A model generated the notes under the pieces. It saw only the letters and a list, made by a program, of their open reading frames with translations. It did no database searches and was not told where the DNA came from. From NCBI RefSeq assembly GCF_029846115.1, contig NZ_JARVZZ010000001.1, positions 3,100,001 to 3,164,000 on the forward strand: a DNA stretch of 64,000 nucleotides, written 5' to 3'. Every line of letters begins with the position of its first letter. The first letter of the stretch is position 1. Both the position numbers and the translations under genes were made by a program. This DNA comes from Serratia marcescens (lineage in GTDB: Bacteria; Pseudomonadota; Gammaproteobacteria; Enterobacterales; Enterobacteriaceae). Below, piece by piece: positions 38,568 to 49,163 of the stretch.

Positions 38568-39469
38568 AGAAAGTCGGTCTGCGGGTTGATGTAGATACCT
38601 TCAGCGGCACCCGTGAAGGGGTGCCGCAGTTGCTGGACCTGTTCGAAAAGTACGACATTCAGGCCAGCTTCTTCTTCAGCGTGGGGCCGGACAACATGGG
38701 GCGCCATCTTTGGCGCCTTTTGCGTCCGAAATTTCTGTGGAAAATGCTGCGTTCGAACGCCGCTTCGCTGTACGGCCTGGATATTCTGCTGGCCGGCACC
38801 GCCTGGCCGGGGCGCAATATTTCACGGGCGTTGGGGCCGCTGATGAAGCGCACCGCCGAAGCCGGCCATGAAGTCGGGCTGCACGCCTGGGATCACCAGG
38901 GGTGGCAGGCCAAGGTCGGCAAGTGGAGCGACGCCCAGCTGACCGAACAGGTACAGCTGGGCGTCGACGCCCTGAGCGCCAGCACCGGCCAGCCGGTGAA
39001 ATGCTCCGCCGTGGCGGGCTGGCGTGCCGATACGCGCGTGCTGGAGGTCAAGCAACGCTTCGGCTTCCATTACAACAGCGATTGCCGCGGCACCCATCCG
39101 TTCCGTCCGGTGCTGAGCGACGGGCGTCACGGCACGGTGCAGATCCCGGTGACGTTGCCGACCTTCGACGAAGTGATTGGTAGCGAAGTCAGTATGGCCG
39201 ACTTCAACGACTACATTCTGCGCGCCATCGAGAACGATCGCGGCGTGCCGGTGTACACCATTCACACCGAAGTGGAAGGCATGTCGCAGGCGGCGATGTT
39301 CGAACAGTTATTGCAACGCGCACAGCGGCAGGGCATCGAATTCTGTCCGCTGAGCGCGCTGTTACCGCAAGATTTGGCGTCACTGCCGTTGGGCCGCATC
39401 AAGCGCGCTCCTTTCCCCGGTCGCGAAGGTTGGCTGGGCTGTCAAACCGATGTGAAGGACGTTACATGA
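38564..39469 (+). CDS. arnD: Undecaprenyl-phosphate Ara4FN deformylase ArnD
   Basis: NodB-type polysaccharide deacetylase-family enzyme that removes the formyl group from the lipid-linked sugar. The 301 residues include the metal-binding start [12 protein letters not shown], the [14 protein letters not shown] motif with two His ligands and an AGWRAD motif. A hydrophobic stretch around 45-95 suggests membrane association. The start overlaps arnA by four bases (ATGA). Confidence 0.95.
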   Translation: MKKVGLRVDVDTFSGTREGVPQLLDLFEKYDIQASFFFSVGPDNMGRHLWRLLRPKFLWKMLRSNAASLYGLDILLAGTAWPGRNISRALGPLMKRTAEAGHEVGLHAWDHQGWQAKVGKWSDAQLTEQVQLGVDALSASTGQPVKCSAVAGWRADTRVLEVKQRFGFHYNSDCRGTHPFRPVLSDGRHGTVQIPVTLPTFDEVIGSEVSMADFNDYILRAIENDRGVPVYTIHTEVEGMSQAAMFEQLLQRAQRQGIEFCPLSALLPQDLASLPLGRIKRAPFPGREGWLGCQTDVKDVT

Positions 39470-41130
39470 AGGCGCTAAAAGGATCCTGGGCCATTCTGCT
39501 GGCCGTTTTTTTTGCTCTGGTTTACCTGATCCCGCTTAACGGCCGCCTGCTGTGGCAGCCGGATGAGACGCGTTATGCCGAGATCAGCCGTGAAATGCTG
39601 CAGCGCGGCGATTGGGTTGTGCCGCACCTGCTGGGGCTGCGCTACTTCGAAAAGCCGGTGGCGGGTTACTGGTTCAATAACATCAGCCAGTGGCTGTTCG
39701 GCGAAAACAACTTTGCGGTGCGCTTCGGCTCGGTGTTCAGCACCGGCATGACCGCACTGCTGGTGTTTGCGCTGGCGATGCTGATGTGGCGCAATGCGCG
39801 CCGCGCCAGCCTGGCGGCGCTGATATTCCTGTCGATGGTGCTGGTGTTCAGCATCGGCACCTACAGCGTGCTGGATCCGATGATCTCGCTGTGGCTGGCG
39901 GCGGCGATGGTCAGCTACTACCTGACGCTGAAAGCCACCTCGGTCAAAGGCAAGCTGGGCGCCTACGCGCTGCTGGGCCTGGCCTGCGGCATGGGCTTTA
40001 TGACCAAGGGCTTCCTGGCGCTGGCGGTGCCGGTGATCGCGGTGATCCCGATCGTCATTCAGCAACGCCGCATCAAGGATCTGCTGTGCTATGGCCCGGT
40101 GGCGATCGTGACCGCTACGCTGCTCAGCCTGCCGTGGGCGCTGGCGATCGCGCAACGAGAACCCGACTTCTGGAATTATTTCTTCTGGGTCGAGCATATT
40201 CAGCGTTTCGCCGAAGATAATGCCCAGCACAAGGAACCGTTCTGGTATTACCTGCCGGTCCTGCTGGCGGCGGTGCTGCCGTGGCTGGCGCTGCTGCCCG
40301 GTGCGCTGCTTAAAGGTTGGCGCGAACGCGTGCAGCGCCCGGAGCTGTTCTTCCTGCTGAGCTGGGCGCTGATGCCGCTGATCTTCTTCAGCATCGCCAA
40401 AGGCAAGCTACCGACTTACATTCTGCCGTGCATGGCGCCGTTGGCGCTGCTGATGACCGCCTATGCGGAAGATTACGCGGCCACGCTGCGCGCTCGGCTG
40501 TTCAAGGCCAACGCCTGGCTGAACGGCCTGTTCGGTCTGATCGGCATCGTGGCGCTGGTGGTGTTGAGCTCCGGTCTGCTGCCGAAAGCGCATTTGTTTA
40601 CTCCGCAGGAGTGGCCGAAGGTGGTGCTCGGCCTGATCGCCTTCGGCGGCTGGCTGCTGTTCGCACTGGTTTCCGTGCGCGATAACGGCCGCCAATGGCG
40701 CTGGGCGGCGGCTTGTCCGGTGCTGCTGTGCCTGGTGATCGGTTACGCCATCCCGCAACAGGTGACCGATTCCAAGCTGCCGCAAAACTTCGCCCGCGCC
40801 ACGATGGCCGAACTGAGCGACAGCCGCTATGTGTTGAGCGACAGCGTCGGGCTCGCGGCCGGCCTGGCCTGGGAGCTGAAGCGCAGCGACGTGCTGATGT
40901 ACAGCCAGAAAGGCGAGGTGGCCTATGGTCTGGAGTATCCGGACGCCAAGGGCCACCTGATCAGCGACGCCGACTTCCCGCAGTGGCTGGCGCAGGCACG
41001 CAAGCAGGGGAACGTGTCGCTGGTGCTGCAGCTGTCCCGTGGCGAAGCGCTGCCGCAGGAACTACCTGCCGCAGACAAGGTGGATCGCATGAACCGCCTG
41101 GTGCTGATGTGGTATAAACAGCAACCATGA
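39466..41130 (+). CDS. arnT: Lipid A Ara4N transferase ArnT
   Basis: Integral membrane glycosyltransferase (GT83) that transfers L-Ara4N from undecaprenyl phosphate to lipid A phosphates on the periplasmic side. ATG 39466 overlaps the arnD stop and gives 554 residues. The first periplasmic loop carries the catalytic [16 protein letters not shown]; about twelve hydrophobic helices follow, then a soluble C-terminal periplasmic domain from about residue 430. This is the last enzymatic step of the pathway. Confidence 0.96.
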   Translation: MKALKGSWAILLAVFFALVYLIPLNGRLLWQPDETRYAEISREMLQRGDWVVPHLLGLRYFEKPVAGYWFNNISQWLFGENNFAVRFGSVFSTGMTALLVFALAMLMWRNARRASLAALIFLSMVLVFSIGTYSVLDPMISLWLAAAMVSYYLTLKATSVKGKLGAYALLGLACGMGFMTKGFLALAVPVIAVIPIVIQQRRIKDLLCYGPVAIVTATLLSLPWALAIAQREPDFWNYFFWVEHIQRFAEDNAQHKEPFWYYLPVLLAAVLPWLALLPGALLKGWRERVQRPELFFLLSWALMPLIFFSIAKGKLPTYILPCMAPLALLMTAYAEDYAATLRARLFKANAWLNGLFGLIGIVALVVLSSGLLPKAHLFTPQEWPKVVLGLIAFGGWLLFALVSVRDNGRQWRWAAACPVLLCLVIGYAIPQQVTDSKLPQNFARATMAELSDSRYVLSDSVGLAAGLAWELKRSDVLMYSQKGEVAYGLEYPDAKGHLISDADFPQWLAQARKQGNVSLVLQLSRGEALPQELPAADKVDRMNRLVLMWYKQQP

Positions 41131-41471
41131 TCGGTTTTCTGTTGGTGATAGTGGTCAGCCTGCTCACCTGTGGTGGGCAGCTGTGCCAGAAACAGGCGGC
41201 GCACTGTTGGGAACGGGCGGACGAGGCGCGGCTGAAACAGACGCTGCGCTGGCTGGCGCTGGCGGTGCTGCTGCTGGGGCTGGGCATGGCGGTGTGGCTC
41301 AATGTGCTGCAACGCCTGCCGCTCAGCCTGGCTTACCCGATGCTCAGCCTGAACTTCGTGATGGTGACGCTGGCGGCGCGCTGGCTGTTTCATGAGCCGA
41401 CGACCGCTCGCCACTGGTGCGGCGTGGCGTCGATTATGCTGGGGATCCTGCTGATGAGCGTGCATTCATGA
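41127..41471 (+). CDS. arnE: Ara4N-phosphoundecaprenol flippase subunit ArnE
   Basis: SMR-like membrane protein of 114 residues with four helices (about 1-18, 36-56, 64-82, 92-113) that works with ArnF to flip undecaprenyl-phosphate-Ara4N to the periplasmic leaflet. It contains [20 protein letters not shown], the family signature. It overlaps arnT by four bases and arnF by four, so all three are coupled. Confidence 0.93.
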   Translation: MIGFLLVIVVSLLTCGGQLCQKQAAHCWERADEARLKQTLRWLALAVLLLGLGMAVWLNVLQRLPLSLAYPMLSLNFVMVTLAARWLFHEPTTARHWCGVASIMLGILLMSVHS

Positions 41472-41860
41472 AGGGCTATGCCTGGGGCGCCGCCAGCGTC
41501 CTGTTGGTGACGCTGGCGCAGTTGCTGATGAAGTGGGGCATGGTGCAGATCCCGCTGATGTCGTTCGCCGATGTCTCGTTGGCGTTGATAGGCAATGACT
41601 GGCTACCGCTGCTGGCGGTGGGCGGCGGCATCTTTGGCTATGCGCTGTCGATGCTGTGTTGGTTCTTTGCGCTGCGCCACCTGCCTTTAAACCGCGCTTA
41701 TCCTCTGCTGAGCGTCAGCTACGCGCTGGTCTATCTGGCGGCGGTGATCCTGCCGTGGTTTAACGAGTCCGCTACGCTGCTGAAAACGTTGGGCACGCTG
41801 TTTATTCTGTTCGGCGTGTGGCTGATTAACAGCAAATCCGAGACAAAATCGCCGGAATAG
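41468..41860 (+). CDS. arnF: Ara4N-phosphoundecaprenol flippase subunit ArnF
   Basis: Partner of ArnE, 130 residues, four hydrophobic helices with [20 protein letters not shown] matching the ArnF signature. ATG 41468 overlaps the arnE stop as ATGA; the earlier frame start at 41417 lies well inside arnE and is rejected. It is the last gene of the arn operon. An 8-bp inverted repeat (ATCGCCGG...CCGGCGAT, 41848-41876) spans its stop and might act as a weak terminator or stabiliser. Confidence 0.93.
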   Translation: MKGYAWGAASVLLVTLAQLLMKWGMVQIPLMSFADVSLALIGNDWLPLLAVGGGIFGYALSMLCWFFALRHLPLNRAYPLLSVSYALVYLAAVILPWFNESATLLKTLGTLFILFGVWLINSKSETKSPE

Positions 41861-42036
41861 GGTCAAAACCGGCGATCCTGCTATTATCTCCCTCATGGCG
41901 CTTGCCTTTTTCCCCGTGCGGGAGATAAATTAACGCAAAATAGCGCTCTCCTTACGTGGTGTCGGCTTTGCCTCGCAGGCGGTGTGGTGGTGTACCGGAT
42001 GGCATAATGCGGCAACGTGTTCAATGAAGGGATATT

Positions 42037-42501
42037 ATGCGGATGCGTGTGTGGTTTTTATTAGCCAGTTTGATCCTCGCCGGTTGCAGCAGCCATGCGC
42101 CGCCGCCCAGCGGCCGCCTGGCGGATTCTATCGTGGTGGTGGCCCAACTAAATGAACAACTGCGCCAGTGGTACGGCACGCCATACCGTTACGGCGGCCT
42201 GGATCGCGGCGGTGTAGATTGCTCCGGCTTTGTTTACCGCACGTTCCGCGATCGCTTCGACATGCAACTGCCGCGTTCGACCGAAGAACAAACCTCACTG
42301 GGCACCAAGGTATCGCGCGATGAGCTGATGCCGGGCGATCTGGTGTTTTTCAAAACCGGCGGCGGTGAGAACGGCCTGCACGTCGGCATTTACGACACCA
42401 ACGACCAATTTATCCACGCGTCGACCAGCCGCGGGGTGATCCGCTCCTCGCTCGATAACGTCTATTGGAAGCGGGTGTACTGGCAGGCGCGACGCATTTA
42501 G
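42037..42501 (+). CDS. nlpC: NlpC/P60 lipoprotein peptidase NlpC
   Basis: Probable outer-membrane-anchored murein endopeptidase or peptide hydrolase of the C40 family. The 154 residues equal E. coli NlpC. The lipobox LILAGC places the lipid on Cys17. The catalytic triad is visible: Cys in GGVDCSGFVYRTF, His in NGLHVGIYDT, and a second His in QFIHASTSRGV. AAGGG precedes ATG 42037. In E. coli nlpC directly follows btuD; here the arn operon separates them. Confidence 0.95.
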   Translation: MRMRVWFLLASLILAGCSSHAPPPSGRLADSIVVVAQLNEQLRQWYGTPYRYGGLDRGGVDCSGFVYRTFRDRFDMQLPRSTEEQTSLGTKVSRDELMPGDLVFFKTGGGENGLHVGIYDTNDQFIHASTSRGVIRSSLDNVYWKRVYWQARRI

Positions 42502-42560
42502 CCTTAACCCGTTGATTTGGTGTATCATGGCGGCATCTCGTGTTTTGAACGGTGCCTGCC

Positions 42561-43574
42561 ATGAACAGCCTGCGTTTACTGATCTCCGACTCCTACGATC
42601 CCTGGTTCAACCTGGCGGTGGAAGAGTGCATCTTCCGCGAAATGACCACGCAAAAAATTCTCTTCCTGTGGCGCAATGCCGAAACGGTGGTGATTGGCCA
42701 GTCGCAGAACCCCTGGAAAGAGTGCAATACCCGGCGCATGGAGCAGGACGGCATTCGGCTGGCGCGGCGCAGCAGCGGCGGCGGGGCGGTATTTCACGAC
42801 CTGGGCAATACCTGCTTCACCTTTATGGCCGGCAAACCGGGTTACGACAAAAGCGTCTCGACCGACATCATTCTGCAGGCGCTGCGCCAGCTGGGCGTGA
42901 CGGCCGGCGCGTCGGGGCGCAACGATCTGGTGATGGAAACCGCCGACGGGCCGCGCAAAATATCCGGTTCGGCCTATCGAGAAACGCAGGATCGCGGCTT
43001 CCATCACGGCACGCTGCTGCTGAACGCCGATCTGGAACGGTTGGCGGACTACCTCAATCCGGATCCCAAAAAGCTGCAGGCCAAGGGGATTACCTCAGTG
43101 CGTTCGCGCGTCGCCAATCTGGCGGAGTTTTTGCCGGGCATCAGCCATGAACAGGTATGCGATGCCATCGTGCAGGCCTTCTTCGCCCACTATGGCGAGA
43201 CGGCCGAGCCGGAGATCATTTCGCCGGACGTGTTCCCCGATCTGCCCGATTTTGCCGCGCAGTTTGCCAAACAGAGCAGTTGGGAATGGAATTTTGGCAA
43301 GGCGCCGGCGTTCAGCCACTTGCTTAACGAGCGTTTCGTCTGGGGCGGCGTAGACCTGTTCTTCGATGTGGAGAAGGGGGCGATTGTTCGCGCGCAGGTG
43401 TTCACCGACAGCCTTAATCCCGCTCCGCTGCAGCGGTTGGCGGACATGCTGGTGGGCTGCGCGTACCGCAGTGAGCCCGTCGCCGCCTGCTGTGACCGAC
43501 TGATGGAAGAGTATCCTCAGCAGGCGGCCGAATTAGCCGAGTTGCGGCAATGGCTGAGCGAAACGATCCGTTAG
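42561..43574 (+). CDS. lplA: Lipoate--protein ligase A
   Basis: Activates free lipoate with ATP and attaches it to lipoyl domains of pyruvate and 2-oxoglutarate dehydrogenases and the glycine cleavage H protein. ATG 42561 ([19 protein letters not shown]) gives 337 residues, as in E. coli (338). Motifs: [19 protein letters not shown] for lipoyl-AMP binding, the lysine of [22 protein letters not shown], and a C-terminal accessory domain with NFGKAPAF. Its place between nlpC and the YdiV-like gene differs from E. coli. Confidence 0.95.
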   Translation: MNSLRLLISDSYDPWFNLAVEECIFREMTTQKILFLWRNAETVVIGQSQNPWKECNTRRMEQDGIRLARRSSGGGAVFHDLGNTCFTFMAGKPGYDKSVSTDIILQALRQLGVTAGASGRNDLVMETADGPRKISGSAYRETQDRGFHHGTLLLNADLERLADYLNPDPKKLQAKGITSVRSRVANLAEFLPGISHEQVCDAIVQAFFAHYGETAEPEIISPDVFPDLPDFAAQFAKQSSWEWNFGKAPAFSHLLNERFVWGGVDLFFDVEKGAIVRAQVFTDSLNPAPLQRLADMLVGCAYRSEPVAACCDRLMEEYPQQAAELAELRQWLSETIR

Positions 43575-43590
43575 CGGAGGCCTGGTGATG

Positions 43591-43619
43591 AAGGGATGAG
43601 CGTGCTCATCCCTTTTTTT
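43591..43619 (+). terminator. Terminator after lplA
   Basis: AAGGGATGAGC-GT-GCTCATCCCTT followed by TTTTT, an 11-bp perfect stem. Confidence 0.92.
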
Positions 43620-44084
43620 ATCACTGAAATCGGCGTTTAGCAGGGGCGTAGCGCAGATTTTCTGAAAATCAAGATGGGCACTTTTTTACGTTTTCAATGC
43701 CGAGAATAACGGGCGGAATTGATGCGTTATTAAATTTAATCAGTCGTCGTTAACGGCGGGAAAAATCGGCGTTAAGAAGGAAAGATTATTTTACTTTATT
43801 TAAGATTTTTCTTAAATAAAACAAAGGAGATAAGTCAAATTTAGCGGCCAATCCATTCCACTTAAGCCAAATACCTTTTCACATAACGCGTTTGGCGGCC
43901 GCTATGGCATAAGTCAGGCTGCTTTTCTTTGCGCCTTTCACGATTGTCGTATAGCTTTAATCTATCAATTAAATGATATTTCATGGGTATTTACATTGAT
44001 ATTTCCGATTAATCCCAGAGGGATTGATCGATAAAATATATTGATATACGATGATACGCTAGCCATTCATCCTGTGGCATTAAA
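43620..44084. other. AT-rich gene-free stretch upstream of the YdiV-like gene
   Basis: About 465 bp with no credible ORF. It has a 7-bp palindrome GATTTTC-T-GAAAATC (43656-43670), an orphan AAAGGAGAT at about 43823-43831 with no start codon behind it, and an inverted repeat TAGCGGCC / GGCCGCTA (43842-43849 and 43897-43904). It may be a long 5' leader for the next gene. Confidence 0.4.
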
Positions 44085-44816
44085 ATGAACATCCAACTCG
44101 AAGCTGACTTTATTAGTAGCTATGTTTTTCAACCTGTTTACTCAATGGAGGGCGGGCTGCTGGCGGTGGAAATGTTGAGCCGTTTCAACAGTCTCGATGG
44201 TGATTTGGCCATGCCGGCCGAAATTGGGATTAATTTATTGACGCCTGAACAAAGGATTGAGTTATTTAATGAGCAATTGAAACTTGCGGAGCAGCATGCG
44301 GCTTGGTTTACCGGTAACAACGTGCAGTTGACCATCAATATCGAAGAAACCATCGTTGAGCTTATTCTTTCCGATTCGGCGTTGTGCCAACGGATCGGGC
44401 AATATCCTTTTATTGCATTTGAAATGAGTGAGAGTTTTCCGAATCTTTCGGCCGGGAAGAACAACCCGAGCGTGCGGCGATTAAGCGAAATGTTTACGCT
44501 GTGGCTCGATGATTTCGGTTCCGGTAAGGCTACGTTGACCGCGCTGTACGATGGTTTGTTTGACTACGTAAAGATAGACAAGCGTTTTTACTGGCAGCTG
44601 TTTACCCATCAGGGGTATGACGTGGTCATAGACTCGTTGTTAAAGAATATCAACCTGTTATGTAAAGGCGTGATCGTCGGAGGAATAGAGAAAAAAGAGT
44701 ACTTTAATAAACTCAGATACGCCGGTGTTTTAGGCCTGCAAGGTTTTTTATGGCCCAGCGTTGGTGTGGATAATCTGCAAGCTTTGCTGACGATGCCCAG
44801 CGAGTTCAATAATTAA
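44085..44816 (+). CDS. ydiV: YdiV-like (RflP) EAL-domain protein with partly retained catalytic residues
   Basis: EAL-fold protein of 243 residues, the likely counterpart of YdiV, which in E. coli and Salmonella does not degrade c-di-GMP but binds FlhD and targets FlhDC to ClpXP. Similarity to YdiV includes YPFIAFEMSESFPNLSAGKNN, ALYDGLF and LQGFLWPSVGV, and the position before ydiU matches E. coli. Unlike YdiV it keeps ExLxR (Glu29-Met-Leu-Ser-Arg), Asn85, Glu113, Asp142-Asp143 in LDDFGSG and Lys163/Asp165, but AEGVE reads VGGIE, losing its first Glu. It may bind c-di-GMP without cleaving it. Codon use is AT-rich. The ribosome site is weak. Confidence 0.8.
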   Translation: MNIQLEADFISSYVFQPVYSMEGGLLAVEMLSRFNSLDGDLAMPAEIGINLLTPEQRIELFNEQLKLAEQHAAWFTGNNVQLTINIEETIVELILSDSALCQRIGQYPFIAFEMSESFPNLSAGKNNPSVRRLSEMFTLWLDDFGSGKATLTALYDGLFDYVKIDKRFYWQLFTHQGYDVVIDSLLKNINLLCKGVIVGGIEKKEYFNKLRYAGVLGLQGFLWPSVGVDNLQALLTMPSEFNN

Positions 44817-44941
44817 GAAGTGATATAAAAAACTACACACAATGAGGTAAATAATGCGCGGGGTGAGGTTACCGTGATTCCGTCGCCGTTATTCGCCATC
44901 GTTTTATGCTGATAACTGCGTTTGTCAGCCGACGTTAAACC

Positions 44942-44967
44942 GCGTTTCCACCGCCAGGCGGAAACGC
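44942..44967 (+). terminator. Hairpin between the YdiV-like gene and selO
   Basis: GCGTTTCC and GGAAACGC flank a short GC-rich loop. No T-run follows, so this is a weak terminator call. A second long-arm repeat GCATCCG...CGGATGC (about 44979-45004) lies next to it. Confidence 0.4.
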
Positions 44968-45073
44968 CAAACTCCCTGCATCCGTCCTGACGACAGGCGG
45001 ATGCGTTCTCCCTGCATTCCTTCGGTGTTAATCCGCCCGTGCACGCTCTACACTACGCTGAAACGGAGGGCCT

Positions 45074-46516
45074 ATGCCGCAATTCGATAACGCTTACTAC
45101 CAACAATTACCCGGTTTCTACACCGCCTTGAACCCGACGCCGCTCAAGGATGCGCGCCTGCTGTACCACAGCGAGCCGCTGGCGCGCGAACTGGGGCTGG
45201 ACGAAAGCTGGTTTACCGAGGATAAGACCCCGATTTGGGCGGGAGAAACGCTGCTGCCGGGCATGCAGCCGCTGGCACAAGTGTACAGTGGCCATCAGTT
45301 TGGCGTGTGGGCAGGGCAACTGGGCGATGGCCGCGGCATTTTACTGGGCGAACAGGTCATGGCGGATGGCAGCCACCGCGATTGGCACCTGAAGGGCGCC
45401 GGGCTGACGCCATATTCACGCATGGGGGATGGCCGCGCGGTGCTGCGTTCGGTGATCCGCGAGTTTCTGGCCTCCGAGGCGCTGCACCATCTGGGGATCC
45501 CCACCACCCGAGCGTTGACCATCGTCACTAGCCAACAACCGGTATATCGCGAGCAGCCGGAGCGCGGCGCCATGCTGATGCGGGTGGCGGAAAGCCATGT
45601 GCGCTTCGGCCACTTCGAACACTTTTATTACCGTAAACAGCCGGAGCAGGTGCGGCAGCTGGCGGATTTCGTCATCGCCCGTCACTGGCCGCAACTGCAG
45701 GATCAGACCGAGCGCTACCTGTTGTGGTTTACCGACGTGGTCGAACGCACGGCGCGCCTGATCGCCCATTGGCAAACCGTCGGTTTCGCCCACGGCGTGA
45801 TGAACACCGACAACATGTCGATTCTCGGTGTGACCATCGATTACGGCCCTTATGGCTTCCTTGACGACTACCAGCCCGGCTATATCTGCAACCACTCCGA
45901 CCATCAGGGGCGTTACGCCTTTGACAATCAGCCGGCGGTGGCGCTGTGGAACCTGCATCGCCTGGCACAAACCCTGTCTGGGCTGATGACCACCGAACAG
46001 CTGCAGCAGGCGCTGGCGGCGTATGAGCCGGCGCTGATGCGCGCCTACGGCGAACAGATGCGCGCCAAACTCGGCTTCTTCACGCCGACGGCGCAGGATA
46101 ATGACGTGCTCACCGGTCTGTTGAGCCTGATGGCGCAGGAAGGGCGGGACTATACCCGCACGTTCCGCCTGTTGAGCGAAACCGAACAGCAACAGGCGCA
46201 GTCGCCGCTGCGCGACGAGTTTATCGACCGCGCGGCGTTCGACGCCTGGTATCAGCAGTATCGTCAGCGTTTGCAGCAGGAGCAGGTGAGCGATGCGGAG
46301 CGGCAACGGGCGATGAAGGCGGTGAACCCGCGGCTGATCCTGCGCAACTATCTGGCGCAGCAGGCGATTGAGGACGCGGAGAAAGACGACGTGGGCCGTT
46401 TGCAGCGGTTGCATCAGGCCCTGCTGCGGCCGTTCGACGAAGCGCCGGAGTATGACGATCTCGCCGCGCTGCCGCCGGACTGGGGCAAACATCTGGAGAT
46501 TTCCTGCTCCAGCTGA
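45074..46516 (+). CDS. selO: Protein adenylyltransferase SelO (YdiU)
   Basis: Pseudokinase-fold enzyme that transfers AMP from ATP to hydroxyl groups of target proteins, linked to redox stress in E. coli. The 480 residues match the family, with [23 protein letters not shown] (ATP-binding glycine-rich part), [19 protein letters not shown], and the metal-binding [27 protein letters not shown]. The C-terminal CSS carries the Cys that is selenocysteine in animal SelO. GGAGG precedes ATG 45074. Confidence 0.95.
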   Translation: MPQFDNAYYQQLPGFYTALNPTPLKDARLLYHSEPLARELGLDESWFTEDKTPIWAGETLLPGMQPLAQVYSGHQFGVWAGQLGDGRGILLGEQVMADGSHRDWHLKGAGLTPYSRMGDGRAVLRSVIREFLASEALHHLGIPTTRALTIVTSQQPVYREQPERGAMLMRVAESHVRFGHFEHFYYRKQPEQVRQLADFVIARHWPQLQDQTERYLLWFTDVVERTARLIAHWQTVGFAHGVMNTDNMSILGVTIDYGPYGFLDDYQPGYICNHSDHQGRYAFDNQPAVALWNLHRLAQTLSGLMTTEQLQQALAAYEPALMRAYGEQMRAKLGFFTPTAQDNDVLTGLLSLMAQEGRDYTRTFRLLSETEQQQAQSPLRDEFIDRAAFDAWYQQYRQRLQQEQVSDAERQRAMKAVNPRLILRNYLAQQAIEDAEKDDVGRLQRLHQALLRPFDEAPEYDDLAALPPDWGKHLEISCSS

Positions 46517-46520
46517 GATG

Positions 46521-46550
46521 AAAAAAGGGCGCTTAATGGCGCCCTTGACG
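46521..46550. terminator. Bidirectional terminator between selO and hmuV
   Basis: AAGGGCGC-TTAATG-GCGCCCTT with an A-tract on the left; on the minus strand the stem is followed by TTTTTTC, ideal for hmuV, and it also faces selO. Confidence 0.88.
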
Positions 46551-47336
46551 TTATTGCCGCAGGTAGACCTGCGGCAGCGACACTTCGGGATGATGCACCA
46601 CGCCGAGATCGGCCTGATACCAGCGGGTGAGGATCTCCGTTTGCAACACGTCCTGCGGCGTGCCGCTCGCCACCAGGCGCCCCTGATGCAGCAGCAGGAT
46701 CCTATCGGCGTACAGCGCGGCCAGATTGAGGTCGTGCAACACGCAGCAGACGCCCAGCGGCTGTTGGCGCGTCAGCGAGCGCAGCAGGCGCAGCGTATGC
46801 TGCTGGTGATACAGATCCAGCGCCGAGGTCGGTTCATCGAGGAACAGCCAGGCGGGAGACGGTTGCGGTTGCCACAGCTGCGCCAACACCCGCGCCAGCT
46901 GCACCCGCTGCTGTTCGCCGCCGGACAGTTGGCGGTAGTCGCGCTGCGCCAGCGCCAGGCAGTCGGTTTGCGCCATCACCTGTTGGATTGCCTGATGCTC
47001 GTCGCGTTTGCCGTGCGGCGATCGCCCCATGCTGACCACTTCTTCCACGCTGAAAGGAAACGCCAGATCGCTGTATTGACGCATCACGGCCCGGACTTTG
47101 GCCAACTGCTGCGGCGCCCAGTGTTCCAGCGGGCGGTCCAGCAGCCGACATTCGCCGCAGTCCGGCGTTAAATAGCCGGTCAGCAATCGCAGCAGCGTCG
47201 ATTTTCCGGCGCCGTTAGGGCCGATAATCGCCACCATTTCACCGCCGGCAAGGCTGAGCGAAACGTCGTTGATCAACCGGCGCGTACCGAGGCTGTAACG
47301 CAGCTCCCGGGCTGTCAGGCAGGCGGCGTTATCCAC
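46551..47336 (-). CDS. hmuV: Heme ABC transporter ATPase HmuV
   Basis: ATPase subunit for heme import. The 261 residues have Walker [10 protein letters not shown], signature LSGGEQQRV and Walker [13 protein letters not shown]. The start overlaps hmuU by eight bases. It is the last gene of hemP-hemR-hmuSTUV on the minus strand, with a strong terminator after it. Confidence 0.95.
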   Translation of the reverse strand: MDNAACLTARELRYSLGTRRLINDVSLSLAGGEMVAIIGPNGAGKSTLLRLLTGYLTPDCGECRLLDRPLEHWAPQQLAKVRAVMRQYSDLAFPFSVEEVVSMGRSPHGKRDEHQAIQQVMAQTDCLALAQRDYRQLSGGEQQRVQLARVLAQLWQPQPSPAWLFLDEPTSALDLYHQQHTLRLLRSLTRQQPLGVCCVLHDLNLAALYADRILLLHQGRLVASGTPQDVLQTEILTRWYQADLGVVHHPEVSLPQVYLRQ

Positions 47337-48333
47337 CGGCTCGCTCCCGCTGGCGCATCACCAGCCACAAGAAATAGGGACCGCCGATCAGGCTGGTCAT
47401 CAACCCCACCGGCATTTCGGCCGGCGCCACCAGCGTGCGCGCCAGCGTATCGCTGACCAGCAACAGGCAGGCGCCGCCCAGCGCGGAGCAGGGCAGCAGC
47501 CAGCGGTGATCGCCGCCGAGACGCATGCGCACCAGATGTGGCACCACCAGACCGACGAAGCCGATCACGCCACTCATCGCTACCGCCGCACCGATCAGCA
47601 GGGCACTCAGCAACAGCAGCTGCAGTTTGGCGCGCTGGACGTTAACCCCGAGGTAGTGGGCCTCTTCGTCCCCCAGCTGCAACAGGTTCAGCCGTCGCGC
47701 CTGCAGCAGCGTCAGCAGCGCCGCAGGCAGGATCAGCGAGGCGGAAACCGCCAGCGTCGGCCACTGCGACTGACTGAGGCTGCCCATCATCCACAGCGAG
47801 AACTGGCGCAGCTGTTGATCGCTGCTGACGTAGGAGAGCACGCCGATGGCCGCCATGCACAGGGCGTTGATGGCGATGCCCGCCAGCAGCAGCCGCGACA
47901 GATTGCCGTGCCCGCTGCGGCTGATGCCGTAGATCAATAGCGACACCAGCAGGCTGCCGAGGAACGCCGCCAGCATATGGCCGTACAGCGCGATCGTCAC
48001 CGGCAACGCCAGCGGCATCACGATGAACAGCGCGACAAACAGCGCGCCGCCGCTGCTGATGCCCAGCAGGCTCGGATCCGCCAGCGGGTTGCGGAACAGC
48101 CCCTGCATCACGGCGCCGGACACCGCCAGCGCGCAGCCGATCACCACCGCCAGCAGCACGCGCGGCAGGCGGATGTTCAACCAGATGTGCCAGGCGGCGT
48201 CGCTGAAAGGTTCGCGCCACAGGGTGCGAAACGACAGCGTCAGCGCGCCCAGGTTGGCGGCGACCAGCGCCAGCAGCGTCAGCAGCACCAGCAGACCGAT
48301 GATGGCCAACTGAGGCGAGGTGCGACAGCGCAT
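47329..48333 (-). CDS. hmuU: Heme ABC transporter permease HmuU
   Basis: FecCD-family inner-membrane permease of 334 residues with about ten helices; [38 protein letters not shown] and [15 protein letters not shown] mark the family. It forms the heme channel with HmuV. It overlaps the hmuT stop by one base and hmuV by eight. Confidence 0.95.
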   Translation of the reverse strand: MRCRTSPQLAIIGLLVLLTLLALVAANLGALTLSFRTLWREPFSDAAWHIWLNIRLPRVLLAVVIGCALAVSGAVMQGLFRNPLADPSLLGISSGGALFVALFIVMPLALPVTIALYGHMLAAFLGSLLVSLLIYGISRSGHGNLSRLLLAGIAINALCMAAIGVLSYVSSDQQLRQFSLWMMGSLSQSQWPTLAVSASLILPAALLTLLQARRLNLLQLGDEEAHYLGVNVQRAKLQLLLLSALLIGAAVAMSGVIGFVGLVVPHLVRMRLGGDHRWLLPCSALGGACLLLVSDTLARTLVAPAEMPVGLMTSLIGGPYFLWLVMRQRERAGG

Positions 48334-49163
48334 TACTTTTGCTCCGCCGCGTGGCGCAGTTTGGCCAGCGCCGCCGGCGTTTCCAGACCGAAGCCCAGCA
48401 GCGCCATATCATCGACGATCAGCACGCGGCGCTGCTTGCCCGCCGGCGTCAACGCCAGGCCCGGCAGCGTCCACAGCTGCTGTTCGCCGCCGAGGGTGCG
48501 TACGCCGTCGGTGGTGACCAGCAACAGATCCGGCGCGCTGGCGATGACGCCTTCCTGCGACAGCGGGCGGTAGCGGTCAAAGCCCTGCATGGCGTTTTTC
48601 AGGCCGGCGGCGGCGATCACTGCGTCGGCGGCGGTGTGTTGGCCGGCGGCCATCGGCGTAATGCCGCCGTGGCTCATCACGAACAACACCTTGACCGGCA
48701 GCGGGGAGGTATCGACCGCCGCCAGCTGTTGTTGATAGCGTTCGCTCAGCTGTTTGCCTTGCTCAACGCGTTGCAACGCGGCGGCGATCGTAGCGATTTT
48801 CTGCGGCACCGCCTGCAGGGTGGTGTCACCCGGCACGCTGACCACGTTGACGCCGCTGTCCGCCAGCTGTTTGAGCACCAGCGCCGGTTGTGCCAGCTCG
48901 GTCGTCAGCACCAGCGTCGGCTTCAGCGCCAAAATGCCTTCGGCATTCAGCTGGCGCATATAGCCGACGTCCGGCAGCTTTTTCACCGCTTCCGGATGCA
49001 GACTGGTGCTGTCGCGGGCGATCACCTCGTCGCCGGCGCCGAGCGCGAAGGCGATTTCCGTCACGTCGCCGCCGATCGAGACGATGCGCTGCGCCGCCGC
49101 CGCGGTGAGCGGCAGCGCCAGCGACATCATCAACGCCAGGCGGCGGATCAAGGAAGATTTCAT
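48333..49163 (-). CDS. hmuT: Periplasmic heme-binding protein HmuT
   Basis: Class III periplasmic binding protein that carries heme from HemR to HmuUV. Start ATG 49163 gives a signal peptide [23 protein letters not shown] and 276 residues. The mature start [20 protein letters not shown] and the heme-ligand Tyr in [18 protein letters not shown] match the family. A longer frame to 49634 runs through hmuS and is not used. The start overlaps the hmuS stop (ATGA). Confidence 0.94.
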   Translation of the reverse strand: MKSSLIRRLALMMSLALPLTAAAAQRIVSIGGDVTEIAFALGAGDEVIARDSTSLHPEAVKKLPDVGYMRQLNAEGILALKPTLVLTTELAQPALVLKQLADSGVNVVSVPGDTTLQAVPQKIATIAAALQRVEQGKQLSERYQQQLAAVDTSPLPVKVLFVMSHGGITPMAAGQHTAADAVIAAAGLKNAMQGFDRYRPLSQEGVIASAPDLLLVTTDGVRTLGGEQQLWTLPGLALTPAGKQRRVLIVDDMALLGFGLETPAALAKLRHAAEQK

